Shown: positions 24,374 through 39,300, counted from the stretch's first letter. The stretch: 64,000 bases of DNA from Lichenostomus cassidix (GCA_008360975.2 CM039183.1:11931762-11995761); one strand, 5' to 3'. A program made the numbers and translations. Notes: a model not told the origin generated them from the letters alone.

Positions 24374-27300
24374 CTAGAGAAGGAAAAAAAGAAGTGGGTT
24401 ACTCAACTGGCTCTCAACCTTTTTCTCATGGCATCTCAAGCCCCATAGCATTTCACAGATAGGCCAGGTCCTGCCTTTGGGGCAGGGAGCACCTTGACCA
24501 CCACCTTGTGTGGTCCCAGGGTTTCCCAAAAGCCACCCAAATGGTTTCTAGCAGCAAGGGCCACCTTGCCTCCAGCTTTAAACCCCTGCCTGACACACAC
24601 TGCCCCAGGGCCTCCACCAGCACCAAGGGGAGGGCCATGGCCACCACCAGTACCGTTTCTTGAAGCTGCTCTTTCAACTTCTTCACCATTTCTCTCTCTT
24701 TGGCCAGTTGGTCCTGGGTAACCTTCAGGAGCTCCTGTAGTTTGGTTGCTGCCTGGCCCAGGTCCTTTGTTAATTTTTTTTCTTTTTCAAGTCTTTCCTA
24801 CATGGCAGTCAAAAGAAGGCATCTGCCTGAGCCTCCCTTTGCTGCCTGTGACCTTTTCCCCTTCAGCACACCTCAGGCCACCTCGAGTCTGCACTGAGCT
24901 ATCTCAGTGACCACAAGCCAGAGGAACACCCAGCTCCCTCCTCAACAGGGAGAACAGGAATCCCCCTACAACCTACAGCTCTCTCTGGCTCCCTGAAGAC
25001 GCCGTGGGCTAGGACTGGATGGTTTCCCAGTGTGTGAAAAGCCCAGCCTATGAGTGTTTGCTCAGGGAATCACACTTATCTCAGCCTACAGGGATGCAGT
25101 GGCTGTGACCCTGCTGTCCTTCAGCCATGCTGCAGCTCTCAGCCATCTCCCTGCAGGGTAACCACTGGCCACACTCCCCCATCCTCAGAAATGATAAATC
25201 TTGCTCTTAGACATGACTTTTGCTGTTGTGGCACAGCCAAATCACCTTGAGATGCTGGACCTCCTCCTTGTCTGAAGCTGCTGCATGTTCAGCCAGTCTC
25301 AGCTTTTCCAGCTCTGCTTGCAAGCTCCGTGCTAAGCTCTGGGCCTGGAAAGAGACACATTCAGTAAGCACAGAAGCCAACAGTGCCAGCATCTCCCACA
25401 CATCCTGCTGCAGACATCCCTGGGTGCCCACTGGGTGTGCCCTGATGAAGAGTTGGGTTGTACAGCCACATAAGGCATTGCTTGTGCTCATCCAGCTTCC
25501 ACCAGGAAGGTGGCATTTCTTGCCAGGAGCAGCAGGAAACTCAGCTAAAGCCCTTAACCCTCAAAGGAAAAAGCTGGCAAAAGACATAGGGGGACTGGGA
25601 GAGGCCAAATTTGAGGGGCCAGTGATGCCACATGGCTTTAGCTCAGCTGCTGTAAGAAGTCCCTCAGATCTGGGAGGGAATGTCTCACAGGGTTGTCTGA
25701 GGTGTGGACAGTGATGGGGAAAAGCCTTCAACTTAATTCTTCAAATTAATTCTTGGGCTTCATTAACAGTCAAGAACCCAGGAAGGCTTTGCAAACCTGG
25801 TATCCTCCTTGCCCACACCCACCTCCTCCAGCTCCCGTGCCAGCTTTTGCCGCAGCATTTGCTCCTTCTCCGCCAGCGTTTCATTCTGCTCCAGCTGGGT
25901 TTTCAACTGTGTTGAGAAGAGGGGAAAACACTCAAGAAATGAACTAGCAGAAACATCACCAACAAAGCCAGGCTGGACAGAAGGAATGAAAATGCAGGCT
26001 TTCCCCATTGCATCAAAGGGCGAGAGATACCAGCATCCCCACTGTGCACAAGACCTGGGAGGATGCTGATGGTGAGCCTGGGGCTTGGCTTAGCATTGCC
26101 AAATTTGGCTTGCTTCTCCGGCAGCACCAGCTGGGATGTGGGATGAGAGGCACCCCATAGAAAAAGATGTGCCTGGCAGGCCCCCATGGCTGGGAGAAGG
26201 TTCCACAGTTAACAGGATTAAAGGAGAAAGACCTTGCCAGCCTGATGGCAGAGGGCTCCCAAGGGAACATGGTTGAAAGGATGGGGGACTGGCTTTTCCC
26301 CAACACACAGGATGGGACACAACACAGCTGTGACAGCCCTGTGTGCAGTTCTCCATGTGGTGAGAGGTGGTGACACAGGACAGGGACACGGTTAAGGGTC
26401 AGAGACTCCACAGCAGTGGCCTCACCACCCTAAACCTTGAGGGGTTCTCACTTGGCTCAGCTCATAACCTCACTACTCTCCCTCTTGTACATGGCTCTTC
26501 ACCTCACTCAACTGCTGCCTGAGCTGGAGGGAGGAGCAGCAAGCCTGGCTCAGTGACACATCCCTGCACCACAGCCTTCACACGACCCACAGGGACCTAC
26601 AGATAAAGCCTGCCAGCTTTTTGGCTTGCACATGAGCTGGAATGCTTGGAAAACCACCTCAGTTCCTGCCAGATGCAGGACAGTGGTACCTAACCTGGGC
26701 AGCTGGAGGCATGGGGGCTCCCAGGGGTGTGGAGCACATGCTTCCACCTCATCTGCTCAGAGATGGATGGATGGATGGATGGATGGATGGATGGATGGAT
26801 GGATGGATGCTTAAGACACCCAAACTCCTGCCCCAGCGTGGTGTTGTGGTGACAAGTGTCCAGTGGTGGGGCAGCTGGGGTTTTCTGCTACACACCAGCT
26901 GGAGCAAACCTTGCTGCTCTCCCTCCCTTCCCACTGCCATCACAGGAGGAAAGACAGACAAATAAAAATCTCCTCCTGGGTCTCAAGCATCACCTCTGGA
27001 AGTGTGGTTCCCAGCAGCACCAGGTTTCCCTGGGCAATGGCTGTGCCCTCCTGCCCTCTCTGAGCCCACAGGAAGGGTGCTGGCCCCACAGCTGCTTTAC
27101 AAACCAGCCAGGACCCAGTAGGGCAGCCCCCAGGACCCCTCCTTACCAGGGCCAGCTCCTTGCTCTGCTTCTGCGTTTCAGTCTTTGCTGCCTCCAGCTG
27201 CTCCTGGGACTCTGACAAGAGCTGCCTCAACTGCCAAGGAGGAACAGAAAGAAAAAAAAGTCCTTCTTTGTACTTAGTTTTGGAATGCTTTGGCCCGAGG

Positions 27301-30300
27301 AAGCTTTTTTATGATGCAACATCTTAAAGAGGTCATGGTGGTATCACTTACTGACCTGCCTGCTCAGAGACAGCCATGAGACAGGTCTGTCTCACCTGAG
27401 CCACAGAAAGGCCACCCAGAAGCAGGAGACAGCACCTCCATACAGATCTCCCATCACTTTGCCCATGAACTCCTGGCTTTAGGTGTCTACAACTCAGACT
27501 GGAGCAACCATCTCCATCTGTTTTCTCCACCTTTGCAAAGCTGCAGATCCCTGGGGCACTTCCCAGATCCCCAGGGCACTCCTTAAATCCTCAAAACATG
27601 CATGGGTGGCAAGTCAGGGGTAGCAGAAGGTGAAGGAGGCAGCAGCCACCACACTTACAGCCCCAACTTCTTTTGTGTAGTTCTGGCGCTCAGAGCTGGC
27701 TGTCTCCAAGTGATTTTCCAGTTGTGTTTCCAGAAGAGAGGTGTATTCCTTTAGCTGCATGAAAAAGGAGGAAAGCAGAAGAGGGTTGATTGTTTGAGGT
27801 CCAAGACATCCCAACCATCCATGGTTAAAGTCTGCCCTCCCCACAGCAAGTCAGGAGATGAGGCCTGACTCAACCCAAGCACAGCGTGTGCCTCTCTGGC
27901 ACTTGTGCAGAGACCTCTCCTCCCCAAAAACCCTCACCTGATCTGTGCTCTGCAGATCTGCTTTCAACTTCTCCACCACGCCTTCCAGGGATTTCAGCTG
28001 GAGGTGTGACTGAAGCAGAAAGGATCAGGGAAGGACACTGAGCACCTTTGGCTCAATCAAAAGCTGGTTGTTGTTTGACGCCCACCTCTCCCACTTCATC
28101 CTGTACCCATCAGGTAGAGGTCTGGCCAGCCAAGGGCAGCTCCAAAGAGGAGCTCTCCTTTCCAGGGAGGACAAGTCTAACACACACAGGCCATAAATCG
28201 TGGAGCAAGGCAGCAGCTCTTGCCTGCAGTACCTCAGGTGGCTGCAGTCAGGTTTCAACACCCAAGAAACTAGCACCAGACTCAGCACAAGTTTCCTGCT
28301 GAAAGCGCTTTTTGGTTTGGAAGCAGCAACTTTCCAATGAAGTGTCATGGACTTCATTATTAACAGAGGCCAAGCTTCCAGAAAAAGCACTTAAACCCAC
28401 ACTGGTTTTTGAAGAGAACTCCACAGATGCTGAAGTTTTTGCAAAGGAGGAATTCACCTCCTCTCCACGGAGAGGCAGGGTTGCTCTGGGAGCTGCCCTA
28501 GGCACCAGACGTTCTTCCCATCACGCACACCAGCAGCAGCCACGTCATCCTGTGCAATCCTACACCAGCCCTCAGCAGTGCTGGCGCTGCAGGAGCCAGC
28601 AGTGGGCTGAGAAATCAAGCATCTCTTGTACAACAGCTTCCCCCACCTCCCTGCAGTCCCAGTTAACTCCTAAACCCCATGTGATGCTGGATGGGGAGCA
28701 GCCAGGCCATGGTAAACAGCTCAATCTCAGTTCTCTATTCAAGAGGGAAGATTCTACACGAGGTAGGATTATTGTCAGCTGGTCTGGTGACAGGAGGGGT
28801 AGATTTGGGGAGAAAAGAAAGCCCCTGTGTCTCGGTGTTCACAGCTGGCACAAACACTTAGGGTTTAACATCAACCAATTTATAGCCAACAGATCCCCTT
28901 CTCCTTGCAAGTCCAGCTCCAGGAGCAGCAAACCCAGGTGTGTCCCCCACACGCACCTTTTGGAGCTCCTCCTCAGAGGCTGTGAGCTTTGCCTTCCACA
29001 CCTGCTCCTCCTCCTCCACGCTCTTCTGCAGGTTTCGCAGCATCCCTTCCTGCAGGCAAAGCCTCAGCTGAGCCCAAACCTCCTGCAGCCTGCACCAGGC
29101 TGAGCAGTGCAAGGGCTGGAAGCCTTGGCATACCCAAAGCCTCTCCAAGGATTTGGGCCAAACAACAGGTGACAGAATTAGATGCCTCAGGTTTGGCTGG
29201 GGGTTCCTAATCCCTATTCTGGCTCAACCAGTCCTCAGAGCCCTTGCTGTGTCTCATCCCATCCCCACCAGCAAGGTTTCCAACACAATTAGGCTGACGA
29301 AGAGCTCTAGAAACTCACATTTATCCTGTTCCTCTGTCTCACTGTTCCTCTTCCTCATGGCATCCCCCCAGCACACCAAGGGATGCCCACCCTGAGCTCA
29401 CAGGCAGCCTGGGCTACCAGGAGACCTTTCCAGAGGGATTTCCAGCAGGAAGCCAACACAGTGCAAAGGGCAGGAACTTACCGTCTCTGCAAGGATCGTT
29501 CTGTACTGCTCACATTCTGCTTGTAAAGTGCTTTGCGCTTCTTCTGCCTCTTTTAATTTAAGAGCTGAATCCTAAAAAGAGAGAGAAGGAGACAGAGATG
29601 AGGAGAAGAAACATGTGACCCTCCAGCACTCCCTCCCCCCTCCACTTTCCAGCCTGCACTTACTGGTGGCTCTGTTGTGATCATTTGCTGCTTTAGCACA
29701 CCCACAGTCTTCTCCTTAAACTCCTGTAGCCACGTGTCATAATCCTGAGTTTGGAAAGAAGAGAACAAGGATGAAGAAGGATGCTTAGACATCTCTCCTT
29801 GCCACGTGGAGGAGGCTCTGGTGGGGTCTGAGGAAGCCTGTCCCACCTGCTGTGAGGACATGGTGACTCCGGGAAGGGCGGAGAGCAGCGTCTGCTTGGT
29901 TCGCATCTGGAGCGCATCCAGCTGTTGGGCCAGCTCTTCCTGAAAGAGGGACAAACTGCAATGGGATGCAGGTCTTGGGCACCTGCTGGCCAGGGTGGCA
30001 ACACTGGTCCTGCTTTTCTGTGCCTACAGGGCTGGGGAATCCAGCCAACACAGAAAACTGCTGATGCTGGGAACCACAAAAACGTCACTTCCAGTTCAAC
30101 CACCTTCTGGGTTTCCCTAGCCATGACCAGTACCAGGGATGCACTGCCCTCAAGACAAATTTTGGAGAAGCTTGCAGCAGACTTGAGCCAGCACTGCTCC
30201 TAAGGAGGCAGGCAACCCAGGACAAGCATCCCTGGTGGCTGGGGGAAGCTGAAATTTCCCTCCCAACACCAGGGAAATGCCAGGCTCACCTTTGCTTTTG

Positions 30301-33300
30301 TAGCAGCAAGCAGTTTTTCCTCACATGCCTTCTCCACCGAGGTCAGCGCTTCCATCGCCTTCCAGTTCTTTTCCCGAAGGTCCTGTGGAGACCACACAGA
30401 GAGGGCAATAAGCCACATGCTGTCCCAAAGGTCACAAAGCTGCTTGTTGGCACTGCAGGGGATTTCAAAGCTTAGGGAATTGGGTTTGGTCGAGAGTCTT
30501 CCATCCCATGCCCACATGCATTCCTTTCTCCCCAGTGGCTCCACACACCCCATTGCTCTGGCAGTGCCCTGGAGAGAGCAGGGCACAGCTGGATGGGGCA
30601 GGAGTTCCAGAAGCACACTCAGGATGCCTGCAGGGGACACAGGCCAAGTGGAGGAATGCAAGATGGCCTCCACACCACTGATACCACCTTGCAGGAGAGG
30701 GATAAGGAGCAGGAAGGTGTGAAGGAGCCTTCTCAGAGATTGCCTTGGCACTGCCATGGTAGGATCTCTCTGGCTTACCAAGTCCTAAACCTCCAAAGAG
30801 AACAGGGGACAGACATGTCACCTCAGGCAGCCCAGCAGCTCCAGCTGCACAGCCTGCCAGGGGTATTCCTGCCCTCTGGCAGATGAGGCAATGCCTACAG
30901 GGCTCTGCGGGGCTGGAAGAGCCTCTGGCCACACCCTGGAGCCATCAGTAGGTGACCACGATGTGTTGTCTTTCACTCACGTTGTTTTTCACCTTCTGTT
31001 GCTCCACTGCCTCCCGCAGCTGTGTGGCTTCCCTTTCCAAGGCTGAGAGCTGGTTTGTCTTCTCCTGGAGTCTGGAAGGGCAGGATGCAGGAGTGAGCCT
31101 GAGCAGTCACCTCCCTCACGGGCAGCAAGCTCCCGAGATGGAGACCACAGCCCTTCCTATCCTGGTCTCCTCTGGGATCTACACACAGCAGGAGGAAGAG
31201 GGAGCAGGACTAAACACCACAGCCATGGCAATACTGGAGTGGGATCTGGTTTTCTACCCCCTTACCAGCAATAACAAGCAATCAAGTAACTGGCTGGCTG
31301 TACACACACAAAAAGAGGAAGAAGCAACCTGATGCAAAGGCCAGGAATTCCAGCTTGCACAACTGGGAGTGCTTCTATCCATGGCTCATTAGGCTGAGAG
31401 AGCCCACAGCTCTGCATTTTGAAAGTATCATCTCACTGTCTTGAGTGGCCCTAAATCAGGGCTGCCAACTTCACAGCAGAGAGCTGCAGCTTCCCTCCAC
31501 ACCCTCAGATCCCCCATCTGCCCTGAAGGGACCCTCAGTTTGAGCAAACCAAGGCTCAGATCCTTGAGAAGAACTACATAAGTCTCTTGGGGTCCCAGGA
31601 CAACTCAACAGCTGCCTTCCTTTGGAGGGAATGCTGGATGCCTGCTGGCAATGGGGGCATCTGCGAAATCCTTCCCCTGTGCAGAGCCTGGGCCTTCTTG
31701 GAGGTGCCCAGCACATGGACAAGGAGCAACAGGCAGGACTCGTGACATGGGAAACTCCAGTTAAATGCCAGGAAACCCTTCTGTGCTGGGGAGTGGGGGA
31801 AGAGCTTGTCAAAGAGTGGAACAGGGACCAGAGTGGTGGTGAATCTCCATCCTTGGAGACACCTGGAAACATTTTGTAAAAATTTCCTCTGGTTGGCCCA
31901 GCCTTGAGCAGGGACTTGGATCAGAGACATCCCACACTCAGCACCAACACCACCAGGACCTCCCATGCTGCAGGAGTGGTCAGACTCCACGTGCCTGCCA
32001 GCAACTCAGTCTACTTCACAATGGACTGGCTGTTATATGGGGCCAGCACCAGAGCCAAATAGTATTTTAAACAGCACTAGTGGCCAGCATTGACCTTGAC
32101 TTCCCAGCTGGGCAGTCCCCAAGCCTTCCTGGAAGGCTGGAAGCCCTCAGCCACAGGCTCAGTGGTTGAGGAAGCCTGTGGCACACGGACAGCAAGCTGG
32201 AGGTGCCACAGCAGGATGTGCACCTGGACCCACCTTGACTGCAGCTGCTTCATTTCTGCTTCATTGGCTGCCTGGAAGAGAGAAAGCACTTTGATTACCT
32301 GTCCCAGACTTGTGATACAGGTCAGCCCTTTCTGTGGCATCCCAGAGAGGATCCCAGAGCAAAACCAACACAGGGATTGTGTAAGCAGTGTCACCCATTC
32401 CCCTCCTCCCACCCCAATTAAATGAGCACACAACCTGCAAGTCTCTGTCTTTTTCTGCCTCCCTCATCTGGCCTGCCTCCAGCAGAGCTTCGATGGACTT
32501 GATCCTCTCCAGAAGCTTTGTGTTCTCTGAGCTGGCATCCTGCAGTTTCCCTTTCACACTGTCCAACTCCAGCAGCTTACTTTTAACCTCTGCCTCGGAG
32601 CTCAGCAGCTTAGTCTGCAGTTCTGTTGGAGGGAAGGGTGACAAGCACAGTGGGGCAGGTGCAAACAAACCTTGAGACTCCCCATCCTGCTCTGTCCAAG
32701 CAGGATCTTAGCCAAAGAAGCCTTGGCCACAGATGTTTTGAGGAGGCACAGAAAGGGCAGGCAGGGATGCAGCACAGCACAGGAGGGAGGCATTGGACTA
32801 ACATCCTGGGACAGAACCATGGACCAACCCATGTCTTGCTCACATCAACGCCAGGCAGCCTAACTCATCCCTGGATCTACTTGTCCTGCCCCAACTGGCT
32901 CTCCCAAGCACTCAGCTCCCAAAGCCTCCAGTCTGCCCCAGAGCCCTCCCCATGTTGATCCCAGCTCCTCACCAGCAATGCTCTGCTGCTGCCCTTTGTT
33001 CTTTTCTGCATCTGCCAACAAGCTCTTGTAGCTGCTCTGGGTTTTGCGGAGCTCATCGCTGACCTCATCCAGCCTCTTCTGCAGCATCACCTCTGCCTCC
33101 CTTTGGTAAGCCTGCATGGCAGGAAGAGAAGGTTTCCTGGAGCATGACAGACACCCCAGCCAGTTTGAAGCACAGCTTCATGTATCATATAATCCTATTT
33201 TTAAGCTGTGTTTTTGGGGATTAAAGTCACCCTCCCCCCAAGCTCACCTTGAGCATGAAGCATCCTGCCTTGCGCTCACATTTTATCATGTGCCAGCCCT

Positions 33301-36300
33301 CACCTTGGGAAGTAGACAATGCCCAAATGTCTCGGTTATGGGCCAATTCCATGGCCAACCTCCCCTCTGGAGAGCCCTGAAAAACCTCTCAGAGCCCTGG
33401 TTCAAATCAGCCCAGCCCAGGAGGGAGAGGTGCTGGCACAGGGCTTTGCAGAACAGAGATACCCGACCACATTTCCACATGTGGAGGAATTTTCTGTACA
33501 TTTTGGGCCAGGGAATACTTTTTTTTTCCATCTTAGAAAGCAGCAAGGAAGAGGCCTGGTCAGGGCAGGCATTTTGAGGGGAAAGGAAAAAGAGGAGGAG
33601 GATGAGTTGCAGCTTTACAGGTACAAGTGGCACCCTTGTAGAGGGAGAAAAACAGCTTTGCATGGAGGGGACAGGGAAAAGGTAAACCAGCAGGCCTGTC
33701 TCTGTTCAAGGGATGCTTCCAGCACCATCAAGAAAGCAGAGCTGCTCTGTTTTTTGAGGGTTTGACTCAATATTCTCAGCTCAGAGCTCCAGGTGTTACT
33801 GTGGAACACATTCTCTGAAGCACCTTAAACACGTCCCTGACTTTAGAGTCTTCCAGCCAGTGTGATTTATTTAATTAGCATTAAGGGGTGCAGCGAGCTG
33901 ACAGCCCTGGAGTTCTCCCAAAAGCATGTCTAGGAGCTCCTGCTTTGAGCCAGGAAGGCAGCTTTTGCCTTCCCACCAGCTGTGTGCTCACATCACCCTC
34001 CTTGCTCCTCACCTGCAAAAGCAACAGGAGCCAAATGCAGCCCACCAAAAGGAGCTCCACATCCTCAGGCACACAAAAAATTAAGAGCAGGGATATGGAA
34101 GGCCCCTTGCTCTAGCAACTCCTCTACAAAACCATTTTGGCCTGTGCAGATAAAGATCTCCTCCACCACAGCGTTTTCTTGAAGGGGCCAGAGCAATTCA
34201 GAGAGCACAGCACATTCCTAAGGGTCATTCCTCTCTGTCTGCTACACTGAGATTAATGCTCTTAGCACACAGCTTAGCAACATCCCAGCAGGATCCCAGC
34301 AGAAGCACTGTCAACATCCCAAGAAGATGCTTTTCCCTGTGTGAGTACAGCCTGCCTGCCAGCAACACACCTCGGAGTGCTCAGAGGCTCTGCTAGGGAG
34401 GTGTCCTTTCAACACCCCTAAAAACCCCAAATCCAGCCACGTCCCGCTGGCAACCAAAAAAGCCAAAAACTCCATCTGCTGCACCAGGGAAAGAGAGCAA
34501 CAGGCTTAAAACCACCTGAGTTTGAGAGAGAGAGAGCACTTGCAGAAGAATGGCTTCAAGCAGGGCATCCTGCTCCCTGGGCTCTGCTGGTGATGCTGCA
34601 CAAGGGGCACACCGAACGTGATGAGCTAATGGTGGGGAGAGCAATTAGGAAGCCTGCCAGGCTGCTTCCTTCCCAGCCATGGACATTCATCTCCCTCCTA
34701 GTTCTTCCCATGACCAAGTGCATGGATCCCCTGCCATTCAGCCACCCATCTCTGTAAGGGGAGAGGGTTTGCTGGTGCCTGCCTGACCTGCATCTGCTCA
34801 ATTCGCTTCTCCGCCGCCGCCACTTTGATCTCCCAGCTCTTCCTCTGCTGCTCCTCTTGCTGCAGCACCTCCGACTTCTCAGACAGCTCTTTCATCAGCT
34901 TGCTGCACTCCTGCCTCAACTTGGCCAGCTCAGCATTTTGCCTGCAGCAACAGAAGCAGGGTTACTTCAGCCCACAGGCGAGCCAAGCCTCTCTGGTGTT
35001 GCTGGGGAACACATCCTCCTGTGGGCCTGATCCAGGACTTGAAACACCTCAGATGGTGAACTTTGTTTGCCTGTTTCTATGACACTCCTGGTCCTTTGGG
35101 GAGGGGGTGGAAAGAGCCAACAAATCACTTTAGAAAAGTCCTGTTTCAGTCACAGGAGACATTCCTTTCTTATGAAGTAGAGGACACATGGATCTGTGTT
35201 CCCAGACACAAGAGGAAGCACTACAGCTGGAGTCCACTCTGTAATTATATGACTGCTGTTAATCACCAGTCATTTCAGACTGTCTATAAAAAGGAGTGTG
35301 AAATTCTTCTACCTAGCTCCTATTTGTTCTGCACACACTGGGCTGGGTTCTGCTCTCTGCAGCATCACTCCCATCAAAGAGCCAGCTGCATTTCTTCTCA
35401 AGTTTGAGCGTATGAGCTCCCCTGTGGGGGAAAAACACCACAGTGCCTTCCAGTCTCCTCTCCCCCCAACATTGCCTGTTGGTTCTGGCATCAGCACAGG
35501 TGACCCCGAAGGAGAGAGGGTCCTGCTCTTTCACTTGGGAAGAACATCCTTGTTGCCCCTGGTGGCTCCCCAAAAGCCATTTGGCAAGCTCTTCCTCCCT
35601 CATTCCCTCCTCTACCTCCAGCTAGTTGGAGTGTCTGTAGAAGTACCTTTGAGAAAGAGAGTGGCCAAGCCAGGGTTTGCCAGAGGGCAGCCCCAGGCTC
35701 TGCCCCTCACCCCAGCCTTACTTGCTTTCCGTCTGGCTGGTAGCCTGGTTGAGGGCATCCCTCAGGATGGAGTTCTCCTGCTGCAGACGAGCCAGCTGTG
35801 TGTTGGGGCCGTTCTCCAGCTGCTCCTGCAGGGTCCGGATCTAGGGGAGCCCAACAGGGGTTAATGGCACCACCAGCCCCTTTGCTGTCCCAGCTTAAGC
35901 CCACAAGATGAGCAAGGAGGACTGGCAGTGCAGGGGGGGTGTCTGCTGATGCTGCCAGCCCCCAGGGATGTGACATCCCATGAGGATGCTCCCATGTGCC
36001 TCTTCTCCCTTGAGCACCACAGCCCAGGAAGCACCGCAGAGTCTCACCCCCTCAACACAACTCAACCTTCTCCAGAAGGTCACACATCTGCCACCAGCAG
36101 CCATCTGGCAGCAGCAGAAGGCAGGAGCAGAGCACAGCCTGGGGCTCACCTTGCCCTGGAGCTGCTGGGTCTCGCTGACATGGTCCTGGTAGCTGGCCTG
36201 CATCCGCGCCTGCACGGCCACGATCTCCCGCTCGCGGGCCAGCAGCTGCTCCTTCAGCTTGCCCTCCACGGCCACCGCCTTGGACCGCTCGGCCGCCAGC

Positions 36301-39300
36301 TCCTTCCAAGAAAGGAGTCCCCCAGTTAGTCCTCAGAGCACAGGTTTCCCCATTTTTAGAGGATGTGGCCTCCTAGCTCAGTGGACTACAAAGTTTAGCC
36401 CTTTCATTGCTGCCCCCATGCCCAGGTACATTTAGCACTTACATTTCCTCCTGCATTTTGTTTTGGGCTCTGTGGCCACTGGATGCCACTGTTGTTCCAT
36501 GTTGGGTCAGCTAAGAGAAAGGAGTAAGACAGCCTGGAATTTTATTTCCCTCCCCCAGGATAAATAACATCACACAGCGTTTGGGGCAAAGCAGAAGAAT
36601 TAAGCAGATGGACTTGGCAGCCGCAAGTTCAGTGTGGCAGAGATCTGCTCAGCCTTCACCCAGAAGGAGGTGGAGGCAGGGGCTGAGTCAGGGAAGGGCA
36701 CTGTAAATAGGATCAGGCTCCTTACAAAGGCACCTTCTCAGCTCAGGGGATCTGGGCAGAAATGAGGAAGGATTTGCTTTTCTCCCTGAAGCAGAAGAAA
36801 GCTGCAATTTCTCACAGAAAGGGCTTCCCCTGCTTTTCCCTTGGCTGCCAACTGGCACTACCCTGCGGTTCTTTGGGCTGGCACCTCCCCAGACTGGAGC
36901 AGACCCAAGAGAGGAGGGCAGGTGGGGATCTCCTCCCCTTTTTGCGAAGAAAACAGCCAACAGGTGAAGGTCCCAAAGAGCCCCTGGGCTTCACCTGCAA
37001 GGGGGCTGAGATGTGGGGAGCAGGAGGCACATGGAGAGCCACCACGAGCAGAGCCCACACCGGGGATGCTGGGAGGGCCACACAGGGCTTACCTTGCTCA
37101 GCTCCCGCAGTTTGTTCCTGGCAGCAGCTGCATCCTCCTGCTCAGCAGAGAGCTGCTTCTCCTTCTCCTCCAGCTGGCGTTTCAGGACAGCAACAGGGTC
37201 ACCCTTCTGCGTTGCCTGCCAGCACAGGGTGGCACATCAGTGGGGACCACCACCTTCAAACCCATCCCCTCCACCCCACACGCACAACATCCTGCCCTCT
37301 GCTCCAGGGAAAATCCAGCTCTGCTCTCCAAGACACCCTCAGGGCCAGCCTGCCTGCACGTGGGGTGTTCTCCCTCCCCTTGCACCTCCTGAGGCTCTGC
37401 AGAGCCCTGAAGAACCCTACCGTGTGCCAGGTGTCCTGGATGATTCCTGCTTTCTCCGTCAGGATCTCGATGAGCTGCTGGGCTTCCCCCTCACTGAACA
37501 CCATGCTCCTGACTGTGGACACAAGTGTCTTGTAGGGCAGGTACAGGGCGCCATCCGAGTCTGCAGGTGCTAGGGAGGAGAGAGGAGGGGTTGGGACTGC
37601 TGGGGACAACGGCAGGGATATGGTATCACCTCAGCTGGCTTCACAACTGCCATCTCAAACCATCAGCCACCCAGACCTCCACAGTCATGTTTGGTACCTC
37701 TCTGAGTGAGAGCAGCAGGAGAAGTGCTGGAGATGACACCACACATGTGCTCCTTGAGTCAGCTGTCACCTCTGCCTGGCTCAACAACTGGTCCCAGAGC
37801 CTGCCATCACCCTCCACCAAATGGAGTGACTCCCACTGGGAGCTGGGCATGCTTTGCCAGTGCCAGGGAGCTGAGACATGTTGGGCATCAGAAGCTGGAG
37901 TGCACCCAAATACAACCTTGCTGAAGGATGTTGCTCCACACAGTGAAGTCCATGACAGCAAGGTCATCTCTCACCTCTCACCAGCCAAGTTAGCTCCTGC
38001 TCTTTGCTAAGGGAGCAATGTGACTCCAGTCCTTCCCCTACTCCTTTGCTAACCTGGGAGACCAAGGAGCACCAGGGACTATGATGCTGTTGGTGTACAT
38101 GGTCATGATGGAGAGAGGGTGACAGGCAGTGGTTTAGGGATTCCCACACTGTATCTGTGGCCCAGTGGGCTCATTTTCCTAGAAAATCACAGAAGGCAAA
38201 GCAGTTTGGAGTCCAGTAGCTCCAGGGCCCCTGAAGCCATGAACACCAGGGTCTCTTGACTGCAAAGCTTTGGATGCCCCAAGCAGCAAGGTTCAAAGAA
38301 GGAGGAGGAGGAGGTGCTGCAGGTGCTGGAGCAGAGATTCTCCTCCAGAGAATGGGCAGCCTCTAGACAGGAGCCCATGCTGGAACAGGTTCCTCCTGAA
38401 GGACTGCAGCCCATGGAAGGCCCCACACAGGAGCAGGGGAAAGGTGTGAGGAGGAAAGAGCTGTGAAGAGTGGCTGTCCTAAACTGATCACAGTCCCCAT
38501 CCTCCTGCACCACTCAGGGAGGGGACATACAGGAGTCAGGAGGGAAGGAGTGAAGTTGAGCCTGGCAATAAGGGCAGGAGGGGAAGGTGCTGTTTCAATT
38601 TTGTCTCTGTTTCTCATCTATTTTAATTGAGAATAAATTAGCTTTCCCCAAGTCAAGTCTGTCTGGCCAGTGACAGCAATTGCCAAGTGATCTCTGGTAG
38701 ATCCATTTGGGATCTTGGCAGCGCCAAGCCCTGGCAGGAGCTGAGTCTGTGTGCCCAGCCACAGCCACTTCCCAGCAGTGCAGCCAGGCCAGCTCCTTGT
38801 GCAACCAGGGCCTGGGGCTTGGCTCACACTTCACTCATGCTGGCAACTGCAGGGCTGCAGCACAGCACATGGCATCCCCTGGCTCAGTCCTGCTGTGTGA
38901 GGGGACACACCGAGTGGAACTCTGCCCATCTCCAGGTGGAGTTGCACAAGGGAGCTTTGGAAAAGGCAGGCACCGTGTGAACCCCACCCTGCAGTTGGCA
39001 CATGGAGCCAGGGCAGCCTGCCAAGCTGTGGCACAAGGGGGCTGTGCTGACACTGACCTCACACCTCGCTGAGGGAGCCACCAAACAAGGAGCAGCCACG
39101 TGGCAAAGCTGCCATGGGAAAGCACGGCAGGATGAGTGGTCTGAAGAGCCACTTCTTACATCCAAAGGGGGCTTGGGAGGCATGGATGAAACAAACCACA
39201 CAAGAAGAAAATACCCCAAGTCGCTCTCATCAGCTTTGCCATCTGTTTCAGTGCTGAGGGCATGTCCTTGAACACTTTGAACACCCATTTTTATCTGCCA

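Noticed and set aside
28312..29103. 263-residue + strand open frame opposite RRBP1
   Set aside because: It overlaps a real RRBP1 exon antisense, has biased composition and no domain; the exon on the other strand is the coding sequence.
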